From the NCBI GenBank assembly GCA_029582165.1, contig CM055868.1:21262391-21326390 (forward strand): a stretch of 64,000 nucleotides of DNA, given 5' to 3'. The notes under the pieces are model-generated. The model made no database searches, was not told where the DNA came from, and was given only the letters and a program-made list of their open reading frames with translations. This document shows positions 11,770 through 22,739 of this stretch, piece after piece. Numbering within the stretch: the stretch's first letter is position 1; the number at the start of each line of letters is the position of its first letter. Position numbers and translations under genes: made by a program. This DNA is from Portulaca oleracea. Lineage: Eukaryota; Streptophyta; Magnoliopsida; Caryophyllales; Portulacaceae.

Positions 11770-12330
11770 CTACTACATCAAAGAAGCTTTAAGTAAATCA
11801 AGATTCCATGCAACCAAGTCTAAAATGGATTCCATGTATTCAACCAAGTTTAGAACTTGGTTGATTTGTCTGAAGGTGTGAGCCATCAGGCATATGAGGG
11901 TTTTAAGGCAAAACATGGGTTCATTAAGATAAACATCAAGACTGACTTCAAAATTAGATTTTGAAGAATGGTGTGTACTTGACACAACTGAGTGGTCTTT
12001 TGTTGGAATACTTGTAAACTTCAAGAGACCATCTGTGGTCTTAAGAAAGCTTCTAGGAGTTGGAATCATTGACCTTCTTGACCAGGATATCAAAAAGGTT
12101 TGACATACTAGGAAGTGACAAAGATAATATTGTGTGTACAAGAAGTTCAGTGGCAGCAATGCGTTTTCTGATATTGTATGTGATGGACATACTTCCTACT
12201 GAGAAGAATATTCCAATGTTGCTTCTACTGAGGTGGACTTGGAAATAATTTTCAAAGTGAAGGATTGGTGGGGCTAAGAATTTTCTTGGAAACAAGATCT
12301 ATAATGATAGATTAAAGATTTTGATTGTTT
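11770..12330 (+). pseudogene. C reverse transcriptase remnant
   Basis: Copia RT wording is visible in mixed frames: MDSMY-like and LVDLSEGV at about 11850-11880, then FLILYV followed by a damaged YVDD box at about 12165-12190 and FLGNKIYNDR at about 12280-12310. In the catalytic box the second Asp position no longer reads DD. It is heavily mutated and lies just left of the TRG insertion at 12862. Confidence 0.65.
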
Positions 12331-12861
12331 GAATCAAAGTTAACTAGGTGTTGAATAGTTCAACTCACTTCGAGAATGGATTAATTTCCAAAATCATGGC
12401 ATATCCTTACAGAATTTGATTGTCTCAAAACAATCAGAAGTTCTAAGAAGGGTGTGACGTATAACTCATGCTTCAAGCGTGAGATTAATGTATGCCATGA
12501 GATGTTCAAAGTCCAACATAACATATACATTGTATATGTATAAGAAAAACTAAGGATGTGTCCTAAGTCTAAAGTGGTTGATTAAAGCTAAGTGCGAAGG
12601 TTTGCATTGATGCTACACTTATGACAGAGAAATATAATTATCTGAAAGGTCAGAGAAAATTATACGATCTGTTTTTTGAGTGGTATTGAGGTGAACAGGA
12701 AGAAGTTCCTAACATGACATATGGTTAATTCTAAAAATAAGACAAGTATGACACGACTTTAGAAGTTGTCGCAAAAACTGTTAGGATTGCGAAGTTCTTT
12801 TTTAGAACTGGGTGATGTTTCTAGCCTTACGAGAGAAATGGAGCCTTGTTGATAGGAGTCA
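12331..12861 (+). pseudogene. C RT/RNase H connecting remnant
   Basis: This is decayed copia coding sequence between the RT remnant and the TRG insertion. No open frame is longer than a few dozen codons and no motif is securely recognisable. It is assigned to C because TSD agtca at 12857-12861 and 16959-16963 shows it is contiguous with 16964 onward. Confidence 0.4.
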
Positions 12862-13776
12862 TGAACCGTATGGGGATCGGTTTACTTTTGGTTCGTCTCT
12901 ATCGGACCATTCCCGAGCCTTCTAGGGGGCTTCGGAACCGTCGGCAAGAATAAACACAAGGTGGTAAAGGCGTTCAAAGGTGTTCAAATGGAGTGCCTTC
13001 CCTATTTGGGTCATAACGCCTTCAATATAACTCCAATGGACTTGACGTTTCGGGAGCTTAAAGTACACACCAAGAGCTTTCCATCGATATCTTACGGGCC
13101 TAAAACGGAGTTTGGATGAAGAAGTTATATGCGTTTGAAGTCGGCAGAAAAACTACCCAAAAACGCTTGATGCGCCCAATATACGCTGCCAGCGCCTTTC
13201 TCAGTGACCGTCCATTCCCTTGTTCTGAAGAGACGCTAGCTGCGTCCCATAAACGCTGGCTGGGTTTTGCCCCCTTCCGCACTGCACGCGTGTTTCTTCC
13301 TCTTTTTTAATTATTTTCTTTCCCTTTCCTTTATATACATGTTTTCCCCTTCCATTAGAGATAGATTTTGGATGATGAATGTTTAGGAGCTAGACTCAAG
13401 AAAAATCCTCTCAATTGGAGAGTGTTGTAATTGTGGTTTTTTAAACGCTAATCAATGAAGCTAATCCTTTGGGTGGAAATTGCTTGGTGAATTCTCTTCT
13501 TTGTGAGTGGGTGTTCTTTCTCCACTCTTTGTGAGATTTCTTGGGTGTTTCAAGACTCCTTGCTTGTGGAAGATCCTTGTGCTAGAGATTGAACATCTTA
13601 GTTCAATTGGGTGAGTGTTTACTCTTTACAATTGTCCATATCCCCTTAATTTCATGTTTTTTCTCCATTAATCCAAAAACCCAAAAAAAAATTGGTTTGT
13701 TGTGTTTATGAGTTCTATGGGTGGATTTCCATCATCCACATGATTTTGTATAGACCCTAGGTCCCGACCCTCTCCA
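12862..13776 (+). repeat. TRG 5' LTR
   Basis: The LTR is 915 bp, begins TGAACCG and ends CCTCTCCA. A module at about 13040-13145 is shared with the LTRs of B and D. Four dyad sites with core ACGC lie at 13163, 13183, 13233 and 13253. TATATA is at 13332-13337. Confidence 0.92.
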
Positions 13777-13778
13777 TT

Positions 13779-13790
13779 TGGTATCAGAGC
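13779..13790 (+). other. Primer-binding site of TRG (initiator tRNA-Met)
   Basis: TGGTATCAGAGC begins three bases after the 5' LTR. It is a 12-base match to the complement of the initiator tRNA-Met 3' end. Confidence 0.9.
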
Positions 13791-14443
13791 AAGGCATAGA
13801 ACTCATAGTTTGTTGGAGATTTCTTGTTTGTACTCGAAATTGTTCTTGTTGTTGTTTGATGATGATTTTTGGTGTTCTTGGATTTGTGGATTGTTGAAAA
13901 ATTGGTGTCCCCTATTCCCTGTGCGTCCAAGAGTATTGGAATACATTATATTGTGTTTGCATTTGGTGTTTTTTGAAGTCTTTTGGAGCTTCGAGGTGAA
14001 GTTGGAAATTAGTGCACGGAAGGTGTTCGATGAAATGTGTAAGTGAGAAAAACACAAAGAACCCTTAGCCAAACACTAGCCAACTACAAGAAAACCCCTA
14101 AACTCCTCAAAAACAACCTAAACACAATCTATTACTTCATCCATTGTTGTTGGGTGTTATTGTTGTTCTTGATTGTTGAATGAATGGTTGGAAATAGTAT
14201 TGGGTTGTGTTGAAATTTATTTGTTGGATTTGTTGAGTTGGTTGTTGTGTTGGTGGATATTATTGGTGGTGGTTGTGTGCCCATCCGGGTTTGTTCTTCA
14301 TGGTGCATTCCCCTTGCCGGTTTCTCCCCCATTTTCCTCCACAAAATTAGCCTCACAAAACCCCTCAAAACTTCCTAGCTACAAAGAACCCAAACCTACA
14401 TCCGCTCAAATTATACACCCCACAATAAAACCAAGCTCCACAA
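13791..14443 (+). other. TRG leader
   Basis: This is a 650-bp untranslated leader. It is T/G-rich at first (13800-14040, 14130-14290) and A/C-rich later. I see no supported gene. The gag ATG at 14444 is the first ATG that opens the long frame. Confidence 0.6.
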
Positions 14444-16078
14444 ATGGCCTCCATGTCCTATGCTTCAGGAAAACATGATGTCCCTCTTTTCCCTAAACCC
14501 AAACCCAAGCCAACCTTCGAGGAGACTCTTCAACGAATCGAAGAGAAGGTTCTAGAACTGCAACGTCGAATGGATGACTTACTCCGCGCTACGACCCCTA
14601 CACAATTAGAGTCATTGAAAAGGGATCGTGACATTTCAACTCGGTCTCCTAGAACTCACCGTAGTGGTTATTCGAGGTATTTTGATGATTATCGTCATGG
14701 TGGTTCTCAAGTTAGGAGAATGGAGGAGAAGGCTACTTCATGGCCTTCTATGAAGGGAAGTGCTCACTCTTGGAGTAAGACTTCATCAAAGGGAAGTCGA
14801 ACTTCCAAGCTACCCAAACCATCTTCCCGAGCTCATAAGGAAAGTGCGGAATATCTTCGGAAGCTCAAGGGTAGAAAATGCTTCACATGTCGGGTTTATG
14901 GTCACTACCAAGCCCAATGCCCCACGAAGATGGTTGAAAGTTCCAAAGCAAGTGAGGTAGCCACACCAAAGGCTCCAAAGACTAGTGTTGAGGTTCGCGC
15001 GCAAGAAGGGCAGAGTTCGACTCCTAGGCGATCCTTTATCTTGACCAAGGATTCCCGGGATAACTCTCAACGGGAGAATATCTTCCAAACTCTGTTCACC
15101 ATCGGCGAGAAGGCAGCTAAGGTCATCATCGACGGTGGGAGTTGCACTAACTTGGCCTCTACCTACATGGTTGAGAAACTCCAATTGCCGGTCTCGGCTC
15201 ATCCTCAACTGTCTAGCTTGCAAGGGCTAAAAGATGGCGACGACTTCGAGGTAACCCAACAAGTCGTGGTTTCTTTCTCCGCTTGGTATTATGAGGATAG
15301 TGTTCTTTGTGATGTTGTTCCCATGGATGCTTGCCATTTACTACTTGGTAGACCTTGGCAATTTGATCGGCATGCTATCCACGACGGTCGGAAAAACACT
15401 TACACCTTCTCAATGGGAGAAAGGAAAATCAAACTCATTCCTTTACCCCATTTTGAAACCAATATACGACAAGCCGGGGTGGGAAGTGAGAAGAGAAACC
15501 TCCAAAAGAGTGAAACACGGGATGAGAGTGCTTCAAGCAAAGGAAAGTCACATCGGGCTTTACTTTTGCGAAAAAGCGACCTTAGTGAGGTTGAGCGAAC
15601 CTTAGCTCCACAGAAATTTCCAACCTCCCTTCCTTGTCCCTCACCCTTTCCCGAAACTCCTATCGGGCTCCGTATAGAGTTCCCAAGAGTTGAGTCCTGC
15701 TCAATCACTTTCGAGCCTCGCCATGGAGTTGAGTTGCATGAGTACACGTCCATGACTACTCACCCGAGTTCCATTACTTCCACATCGAGGTTGAACGAGG
15801 AAAATGTTGTTTTCATTAGCCTTGACCCCGAGCTCTCATGTGATGAATTCCTTGTTGCTTTCAACAAGTTGATGGGTGCTAGACGTGTTCGGGTCCTTCG
15901 TGATGTCGACTTAGCCCCTCCTTTCCGCCGGAATTGCTATATTTTTTATAAGAACGGGTTGATGAGCGTCACTCTACTTCGAATGTTGGAGTACGTGATT
16001 TTGGGTCAACATGGGTATGCGGTTAATTTTGAACCCCCAAGAGTTGAGGACAAATCTTTTCGAAGAAGGGGAGTATGA
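14444..16078 (+). CDS. TRG gag-protease-like protein, 544 aa, intact
   Basis: This is one uninterrupted ORF. The N-terminus is Pro/Lys-rich with a predicted coiled coil (EETLQRIEEKVLELQRRMDD, residues about 25-45), followed by a Ser/Arg-rich stretch. A CCHC knuckle starts CFTC and ends QAQC (14879-14920). A retropepsin-like domain carries VIIDGGSCTN near 15124-15153 and HLLLGRPW near 15337-15360. The last 200 residues are unlike gag-pol and I do not recognise them. A classical capsid domain is not apparent ahead of the knuckle. The TGA stop is the first three bases of the 3' LTR. No RT follows. Confidence 0.85.
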   Translation: MASMSYASGKHDVPLFPKPKPKPTFEETLQRIEEKVLELQRRMDDLLRATTPTQLESLKRDRDISTRSPRTHRSGYSRYFDDYRHGGSQVRRMEEKATSWPSMKGSAHSWSKTSSKGSRTSKLPKPSSRAHKESAEYLRKLKGRKCFTCRVYGHYQAQCPTKMVESSKASEVATPKAPKTSVEVRAQEGQSSTPRRSFILTKDSRDNSQRENIFQTLFTIGEKAAKVIIDGGSCTNLASTYMVEKLQLPVSAHPQLSSLQGLKDGDDFEVTQQVVVSFSAWYYEDSVLCDVVPMDACHLLLGRPWQFDRHAIHDGRKNTYTFSMGERKIKLIPLPHFETNIRQAGVGSEKRNLQKSETRDESASSKGKSHRALLLRKSDLSEVERTLAPQKFPTSLPCPSPFPETPIGLRIEFPRVESCSITFEPRHGVELHEYTSMTTHPSSITSTSRLNEENVVFISLDPELSCDEFLVAFNKLMGARRVRVLRDVDLAPPFRRNCYIFYKNGLMSVTLLRMLEYVILGQHGYAVNFEPPRVEDKSFRRRGV

Positions 16079-16958
16079 ACCGTATGGGGATCGATTCACT
16101 TTTGGTTGGTCTCTATCGGACCATTCCCGAGCCTTCTAAGGGGCTTCGGAACCATCGGCAAGAATAAACACAAGGTGGTAAAGGCGTTCAAATGGAGGCC
16201 TTCCCTATTCGGGTCTTAACTCCTTCAATACAACTCCGGTGGACTTCAAATTTTGGGAGCTTAAAGTACACAACAAGAGTTTCCATCGATATCTTACGGG
16301 CCTAAAACGGAGTTCGGATGAAGAAGTTATACGCGTTTGAAGTCGGCAGAAAAACTGCCCAATAAACGTTGCCAGCGCCTTTCCTAGTGACCGGTCATTC
16401 CATTGTTCTGAAGAGACGCTAGCTGCGTCCCATAAACGCTGGCTACGTTTTTCCCCCTTCCGCACTGCACGCGTGTTTCTTCCTCTTTTTTCATTATTTT
16501 CTTTCCCTTTCCTTTATATACATGTTTTCCCCTTCCATTAGAGATAGATTTTGGATGATGAATGTTTAAGAGCTAGACTCAAGAAAAATCCTCTCAATTG
16601 GAGAGTGTTGTAATTGTGAGTTTTTAAACCCTAATCAATGAAGCTAATCCTTTGGGTTGAAATTGCTTGGTGAATTCTCTTCTTTGTGAGTGGGTGTTCT
16701 TTCTCCACTCTTTCTGAGATTTCTTGGGTGTTTCAAGACTCCTTGCTTGTGGATGATCCTTGTGCTAGAGATTGAACATCTTAGTTCAATAAGGTGAGTG
16801 TTTACTCTTTACAATTGTCCATATCCCCTTTATTTCATGTTTTTTCTCCATTAATCCAAAAACCCAAAAAAAATTGGTTCGTTGTGTTTATGAGTTCTAT
16901 GGGTGGATTTCCATCATCCACATGATTTTGTATAGACCCTAGGTCCCGACCCTCTCCA
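16076..16958 (+). repeat. TRG 3' LTR
   Basis: The LTR is 883 bp and begins TGAACCG directly after a purine tract (16062-16075). By eye it differs from the 5' LTR by many substitutions and small indels in U3, roughly in the 10% range there, and by fewer downstream. The module shared with B and D is at about 16231-16353, and TATATA at 16515-16520. Confidence 0.92.
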
Positions 16959-16963
16959 AGTCA

Positions 16964-17962
16964 TCACTCAAGAAAAGGAACTGAGGCTCACTATGAATCC
17001 AAACATGTGTTCCGGAAATATCTTCCTATATGAAAGATCATTAGTGAGATGGTATATGTACGAGGTTCATTGCAAGTATTATGTACTAAACCGCTGTTGT
17101 AGTTATAGCATGATAGTCATGCATGGGCAATAGGTATTAAACACATTCCGAAATATTAACAAGTCAAATTTACATGAATTGTTCATGAATTATGACCTTG
17201 TTGATTCATCATTAAGAATAAGATTCCAAAATTTTAAATCAATTGTGGTTTAGAAGTATGTAAATGTCTAAAAAGGTTAGCGCATTCAAAATGGGAAATT
17301 GGCTGAGGTCCGATTTCTGAAACCCCATTAGTGAACTTGATAACGCTAGTCTTGGTCGACAGTCGACCTGGTTCCTAATTGTATTATCACGTAGGAACAG
17401 TGATAATATCAACACAATTAGCATGTAGGATTGAGGTGATGATCAAGTTTCGTGATCATAGAGATGTGATGACATCATAAATCAATCACATAGGTATTGA
17501 TGAGAACAACTACTGAACTAACTCGCAGTGGGAGCTCTTTAAGTTGGGAATTGTCATAGGAGCTCTCACTACTCAAAATTCCTGAATCTTGAGTTCAGTA
17601 CATAGACTACATGGTCTGTTATAACTTTGGAGCGCGTCAAACGTCTTTCGTAAAAGTAGGCTATAAAGGCGGTGTCTAGGTTATAGTTGGATCATGTGAG
17701 AATGTGTGTCTGAACAAGATGACATTGTCCTCCCTATTAGGGACAGTTGTCTCGTTGGCCACTTGGTGAGATTTGACTGAAAATGCTTGGCCGAGCTTAG
17801 TTGAATCAATAGTTGATCGTCTGTTTTTCAAAGTCTAAACTCGGAGATCGAGGAACGTTCGGGTCTTACATAAGGATGACTTTAGCTTACCTTATCCGAA
17901 CTAGAGACAGTAAGTGACAAGGGAATTCAAGGAATCGAACACTTGTGGGACAAGTGGGAGAT
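16964..17962 (+). pseudogene. C RNase H remnant and 3' untranslated region
   Basis: This continues C after TRG. A KYLPI / ISEMVYVRG-like stretch near 17010-17065 resembles the C-terminal end of copia RNase H. The rest is non-coding. The purine tract GTGGGACAAGTGGGAG directly before 17963 is the expected plus-strand primer. Confidence 0.55.
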
Positions 17963-18818
17963 TGTTGGGAATGTCCTGACAATGTTCGATATACACGGAG
18001 ATTAAACCAAAGTAATATAGTAATTATAGTCTTGCTAGATAACTCTATTATTAGCAATTAAATATGTTTAATTACAAGTATATTATTTGGTCCTACTGGG
18101 TCACACAAGTCAGTGCCCTGGAATAATATATGTAACCTAAATGATATTGTATCACGTTTAGAAAAGTTGGGAACTGATTTCTGTGAGAAATCAGCCCAAC
18201 ACGGACCGAATTGGGCTCAACACGGACCGTGTTGACCCAACATGGTCCGTGTTGAAACACCACGATCCGTGGTGTCTATAGGCCGAATAATTGGACCTTC
18301 TGGAGTCCAACACGGACCGTGTTGTTTCAACACGGACCGTGTTGGGCCCATAAACGCGCCGTTGTTTTAAGTCGGCCCTTTAGGGTTTTTGGACCTTTCC
18401 CTAGGTTTTCTAAACACAATATAAAGGGGTATCTAGGAGAGATTATTCTACACCAACTGCCTGAGACTCTTCAAGAGATACTTGGGTGATTTCCTGAGTT
18501 CCTCTCTCTTTCAGTTTGCAGTTCTAGTTTCAGGAAACATTCTCTATTTCCCGAAACAATTTCACATACATCTTAGATTGAGATTTGTCTCGATCGGGTC
18601 GATCTAGCAATCGGGTTCCCGGAGTGCTGCATGGAGTTTTCAGTGGAGGGTTTTAGCGTTGGAATCTGGAAGGTCAACCTGTTCTTCAGCAGGAATTAGC
18701 GATAAGGTATAATTACTAAAGCCTCTGCAGTTGTTGTTGATTAATTGTTTATAACTGTTGTAATATTCCGCCAATTAATCTGTATCTGTTTAGGAAATAG
18801 ATAACCTAAAACCTAACA
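17963..18818 (+). repeat. C 3' LTR
   Basis: The LTR is 856 bp and begins TGTTGGGAATG. It has six dyad sites at 18197, 18218, 18238, 18258, 18308 and 18328. TATAAA is at 18420-18425, and this segment is missing from the 5' LTR. Confidence 0.92.
18197..18344 (+). promoter_or_regulatory. C U3 dyad array
   Basis: Six sites are based on CAACACGGACCGTGTTG, an 8-bp inverted repeat around one base. Variants keep the symmetry, for example CACCACGATCCGTGGTG. Start-to-start spacings are 21, 20, 20, 50 and 20 bp, close to whole double turns of DNA. The TATA box lies about 75 bp downstream. A regulatory role is inference. Confidence 0.6.
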
Positions 18819-18823
18819 AAAAC

Positions 18824-19684
18824 TGCGGAGGAAGCTTGGGATTTCTTGGAAAGTATGTCAGAAAGGGTTATGCAGTGGGGTAACACTAAGGATGAGTCTA
18901 TAGGAGCCCAATTGTCTAATGCGAAAGGGGGAGTCCATGCGGTTAGTGAAAACACGGGGTATGAGGCTAGGTTTGCATCTTTAGAGAACATGATAAAGAC
19001 CTTAGCTCAGCAACAACTTGCGGCCTCTAAGTCTCAAACTTGTGGACATGTTAATGCTTTGGAAAAACCGGTTTCCCCGACCCCCCAATCTCAGTTGTCT
19101 TGTGCTTGGTGTCAAGGATCAGACCATGTGTATGCTAATTGTCCCTTGTTTATGCAACATGTGTCTTCGAGTGCGGAAAATGTGAATGCGATGTTTAATC
19201 AATACTGACCTTACCAGTACCCAGGGATGCAAAAGAACCGTTTCTTATCTTACGGGTCGGATAATCAGGATGTTTTGAGGCCACTGATTAACCAAGGAGG
19301 AGGTTTCCAAGGAAACCCACTTCCTCCTCATCAACCTCAAGCCCAGACTAGACCACCACCCCAGGTTGCTTATGATCAAGCACCTAGAGGGCAAACCATT
19401 CAACCCCAAATTGCCCATACCCGACCTCCACTGGGGTATCCAAGTGAGGATAGGCAGGATAAGCAGGAAAAGAAGTTTAGGGAGTTCGAGAATGGTTTAA
19501 AGGATGTCCATAATTCAGTTAGTAATATAAAGAAAATGTTTAAACAGATGAGTGAGAACTTCTCTCAGTTAATGATGGCTATTAGGGATAGAGGTACATT
19601 CCCTGGACAACCCGAGGCAAACCCATTGGGCAAGCCTCTGGTTCGTCAACTTGTGACCCTAGCCAAATTAGAGGTCTTAATGTT
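18824..19684 (+). pseudogene. gag: A gag, C-terminal part
   Basis: This resumes the Athila gag directly after the copia TSD (AEEAWDFLESMSERVMQW). A CCHC knuckle starts CAWC and ends YANC at 19101-19142. A Pro/Gln-rich linker and a coiled-coil-like segment (KKFREFENGLKDVHNSVSNIKK) follow. A TGA stop lies at 19206, with the same frame continuing. A frameshift around 19640-19680 moves to the ITLRSGK segment that begins the protease part. Confidence 0.85.
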
Positions 19685-20637
19685 GTGATTACCCTTAGGT
19701 CTGGAAAGGAAGTGGATAATAGGGTTCAAAAGCCACCTTCTGATGTGTGTTGTAACCAGTCTGTGTGTGATGAGCCTATTGATGAGTTGGTATCTGTAGA
19801 GGATGAGCCCTATGAGGAGGAGAGGCCAATTATCTTAGTTGAGCCTCCTAGTGCAAAAACCTTATCTAAAGTGACTCATGTGTCTAGTCCTTTACCACCT
19901 ATGGCTTACAAGCCTCCCCCACCTTTTCCTCAAAGGTTAAAGGGGAATAAGGACCACAAGTTCTTGGATAAGATTAGGGAAACTTTCTCTCAGTCAAGGT
20001 CAATATTCTCTTGTTAGATGCCATCCAACAGTGTCCATCTTATGCTAGGTTCCTTAAAGACTTGTGTACTACCAAAACAGCGACCCAAGTACCCAAGAAG
20101 GCCTTTTGGCCTCTAATGTGAGTTCAATCCTTTCAAGTCAAGTTCCTGTGAAATATAAAGACCCCGAATGTCCAACCATTTCTATAACCAAAGGGGATAG
20201 CCAGATTGATAGGGCTTTACTTGATTTAGGAGCTAGTGTCAACCTTTTGCCCTTGCATGTATTTGAGACCCTAGGCTTAGGTGAGTTGAAACCCACTAGG
20301 ATGGTGCTACAGTTAGCTGACCGGTCCACTAGAGTTTCAAAGGGCATAGTAGAAGATGTTTTTATCCAAGTAGGCACTTTTGTGTTGCCGGTAGATTTCG
20401 TAGTGTTAGAGGCCGCGAGAGTCCATAGTACTTGTGATGAGATACCCGTCATCATAGGCAGACCTTTCCTTGCCACATCGAATGCATGGATTAATTGCAA
20501 AGATGGTAGGATGAAGTTAACCTTTGGGAACTTGATCACGGAACTACATATCTTTGATTTGCAAAAGTCTCCCTTAGGCTTTGATGAGCGAGAGTGTAGT
20601 ACTTTGAACTGGGTGAGCGATTTTGAGGATAGAGACC
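19685..20637 (+). pseudogene. A aspartic protease region
   Basis: The Athila landmark ITLRSGKEVD opens the stretch. A PPPPFPQRLK segment follows, with a frameshift near 19993. The retropepsin domain at 20064-20637 contains DRALLDLGASVNLLP with the DLGAS active-site variant, then VLQLADRST and IPVIIGRPFLAT. The coding sequence is cut at 20637 by element D and resumes at 35223. Confidence 0.88.
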
Positions 20638-22344
20638 TGTAGACACCGGATTTTGTACTGGGACAAGTGTACAAATCATGAGTAACAAGAAAGAGGCTAG
20701 AAGGAAAGCCAAACCACTGGGTCTCCATCAATCATAAGTTATCGGGCCAACCCACCACAAAAGCCTTCATTTTCCACCCTTTCCACATACATATGCCCAC
20801 CATTTCGAATCCCATTTTTTCCACAAGTGTGGTTGGCCTTATTTCTTTTGATGAGAGTAAAGTACACATCATAAGCTTTCCAACGCCTTTTGAATTGACT
20901 TAATTGGAGTCCGGATGAAAGAGTTATGGCCGTTTGAAGATCCGGCCGACTAGTTGAGACAGAACCCGCACGGGTTTTAATCAACAGAGACGGCCCAGAA
21001 CCAAGACAGGCCCAAGGCGCGCCCCGGTCCAGGGTTCAAAACCCATGCGGGGTTTCCTTCGCCCAAAACGCGCCGTTTTGCCTTGCCATGTCAGCGATCC
21101 CTGCCAAGGGATTATAAAACCCGCGCGAGGTTTAATTTCCGGTATCTGGCGCCAAAATCATCTTGATCATCCTCCCTTGATATTAGCCCCATGTGCTTTG
21201 ACCTTGACCTTGACTTGGAAGCTACGTGATTGCATGGCATGATCATGGGGATGTGTCCCCCATGATTTTCCCTCCTAAACCTCACCTTCTCCAACTATAA
21301 ATACCCCCCTCCATTCCATTCATTTTCACCAACTACTCTCATAAACCACCTCTATTATTCTCATTTCATCAATTAATACTCTTCTCATATCATCTTTCCC
21401 TTTACTCTACCAAAGTCATCACTCATATACTATCCTACTATCATTCTCACACTCCCCTTCCAATCCTTAAGTCAAGGCAAATTCAAGGATTTCAACCGAC
21501 GCATTCGGGCTCCTAAATCAAAAGAGGTTCGATTCTTTGTTTTCTTACTGTCATTGTTTAAATCATGTAATTCGTACTTTAATTCCATTACTTGTGCATA
21601 TTTTGTAAACTAAAAACCTCATTTTATATTGCATGATGATGAATATAATTTCTTGAAATTAATTAAACTTCTCCCCGCTCTTTTTCATTTTAATGTCGAT
21701 TTTAGTAGAGTCTGTTTTCTAACAGGCGAATTCGAGACTTCTTATAATTCTCGAATTCATAACCTTACCCCCGGGCTTAGAATCGGGTTTCGTAGACCGG
21801 AGTTATTTTTATGGTTTGTCGGTTTCCTTAAATCGGCTGACGACTCTTAATTCTTTTATAACTCGTTTAATTATTTTAAACATAGGGATTTACACCAAAA
21901 TACTTAAAAATGATTTAGTCTTTTCCATCCACTAATCCAAGAATAAAACCGAGAGAAAATGGGCCAGAAATTGATAAAACCCTCACGAGTTTTATCAGTT
22001 TCAGCCCATGTTCTCTGGCCTAGGGAAAGGCACGGTCCAACCCATGGACACTTAAAACCTGCGCGGGGTTTTAACAGCCCATGGCGGCCCGTTTTCCCTC
22101 TGTTGGGCCTGGATCTGGTATTTGGGCCAAAACTGAATTATTTTTAAAGTATTTCGGTGTAATTTCGAGTGTTTAGATAAATAAAAGCGGATTTATAAAT
22201 AAATAAAGTTTCATCACCCCGAAAATGAATTTTCAAAATAAAAATATCCTTATTTAAGGATTAAGCAACCTTAGTCGGCTCCCGATCACTTAAGTAGCGC
22301 ATACGAGAACAATTTCCCCGAACGGGAATTTTCCGGGTCCTACA
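20638..22344 (+). repeat. D 5' LTR
   Basis: The LTR is 1707 bp, begins TGTAGACACCGG and ends TCCTACA. The module shared with TRG and B is at about 20858-20945. G/C-rich dyads follow at 20963, 21040, 21065 and 21118, with more at about 21977 and 22053. TATAAATA is at 21296-21303. Confidence 0.92.
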
Positions 22345-22347
22345 GAT

Positions 22348-22366
22348 TGGCGACTCCACTGGGGAC
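22348..22366 (+). other. Primer-binding site of D (tRNA-Arg type)
   Basis: TGGCGACTCCACTGGGGAC lies three bases after the LTR. It is complementary to a plant tRNA-Arg(ACG) 3' end with about two mismatches, which is the primer class used by Ogre and related Tat elements. Confidence 0.85.
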
Positions 22367-22739
22367 TTAAACTTAAAAAGAGGGTAAGACTTGAAAAAAT
22401 CGCGTCTTTTGACACGTTAGCACAAAGGCGACGGTTAAGTTATACCTAGGTGATTCCCTCGAGAGCGGGTAGGCCACTACTTGGGTGATGCACTCTACAT
22501 CGCCAAGCATTTGGTCTCTCCTCTCCCCACGTTACACTCAAAGGGCTTCCTTGAAGTTCTTTGAGCAATATCTCGCACTCCTTACCTAACGGTATGGGGT
22601 ACGGAGAGGAAAACGTGCGGTAGGCCATGTAATCGAACCACAGAAAAATCCATGAAAATAGAACCTTGGTTTAGGGTATCCCCTCATGTTGTATGCTATG
22701 TGCTATGTGCTACCCCTTCCCTTTCTTTCTTCTTTTGTT

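Larger units (their letters stand above)
12862..16958 (+). mobile_element. TRG: small gag-protease LTR element without RT
   Basis: This is a complete element with LTRs 12862-13776 and 16076-16958, an initiator tRNA-Met primer site at 13779, one long ORF (14444-16078), and a purine tract GAAGAAGGGGAGTA directly before the 3' LTR. TSD agtca lies at 12857-12861 and 16959-16963. It has no reverse transcriptase, RNase H or integrase, so it fits the class of non-autonomous terminal-repeat elements with a GAG domain (TR-GAG). It would need enzymes from another element. Confidence 0.92.
6208..18818 (+). mobile_element. Ty1/copia element C, inserted in A gag
   Basis: The LTRs are 6208-6989 and 17963-18818. 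The primer site matches initiator tRNA-Met. TSD aaaac lies at 6203-6207 and 18819-18823. The internal region is badly decayed but keeps copia-type integrase and RT wording. It contains element TRG (12862-16958). The copia-specific order, integrase before RT, is visible (about 10.8-11.3 kb, then 11.8-12.3 kb). Confidence 0.92.
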
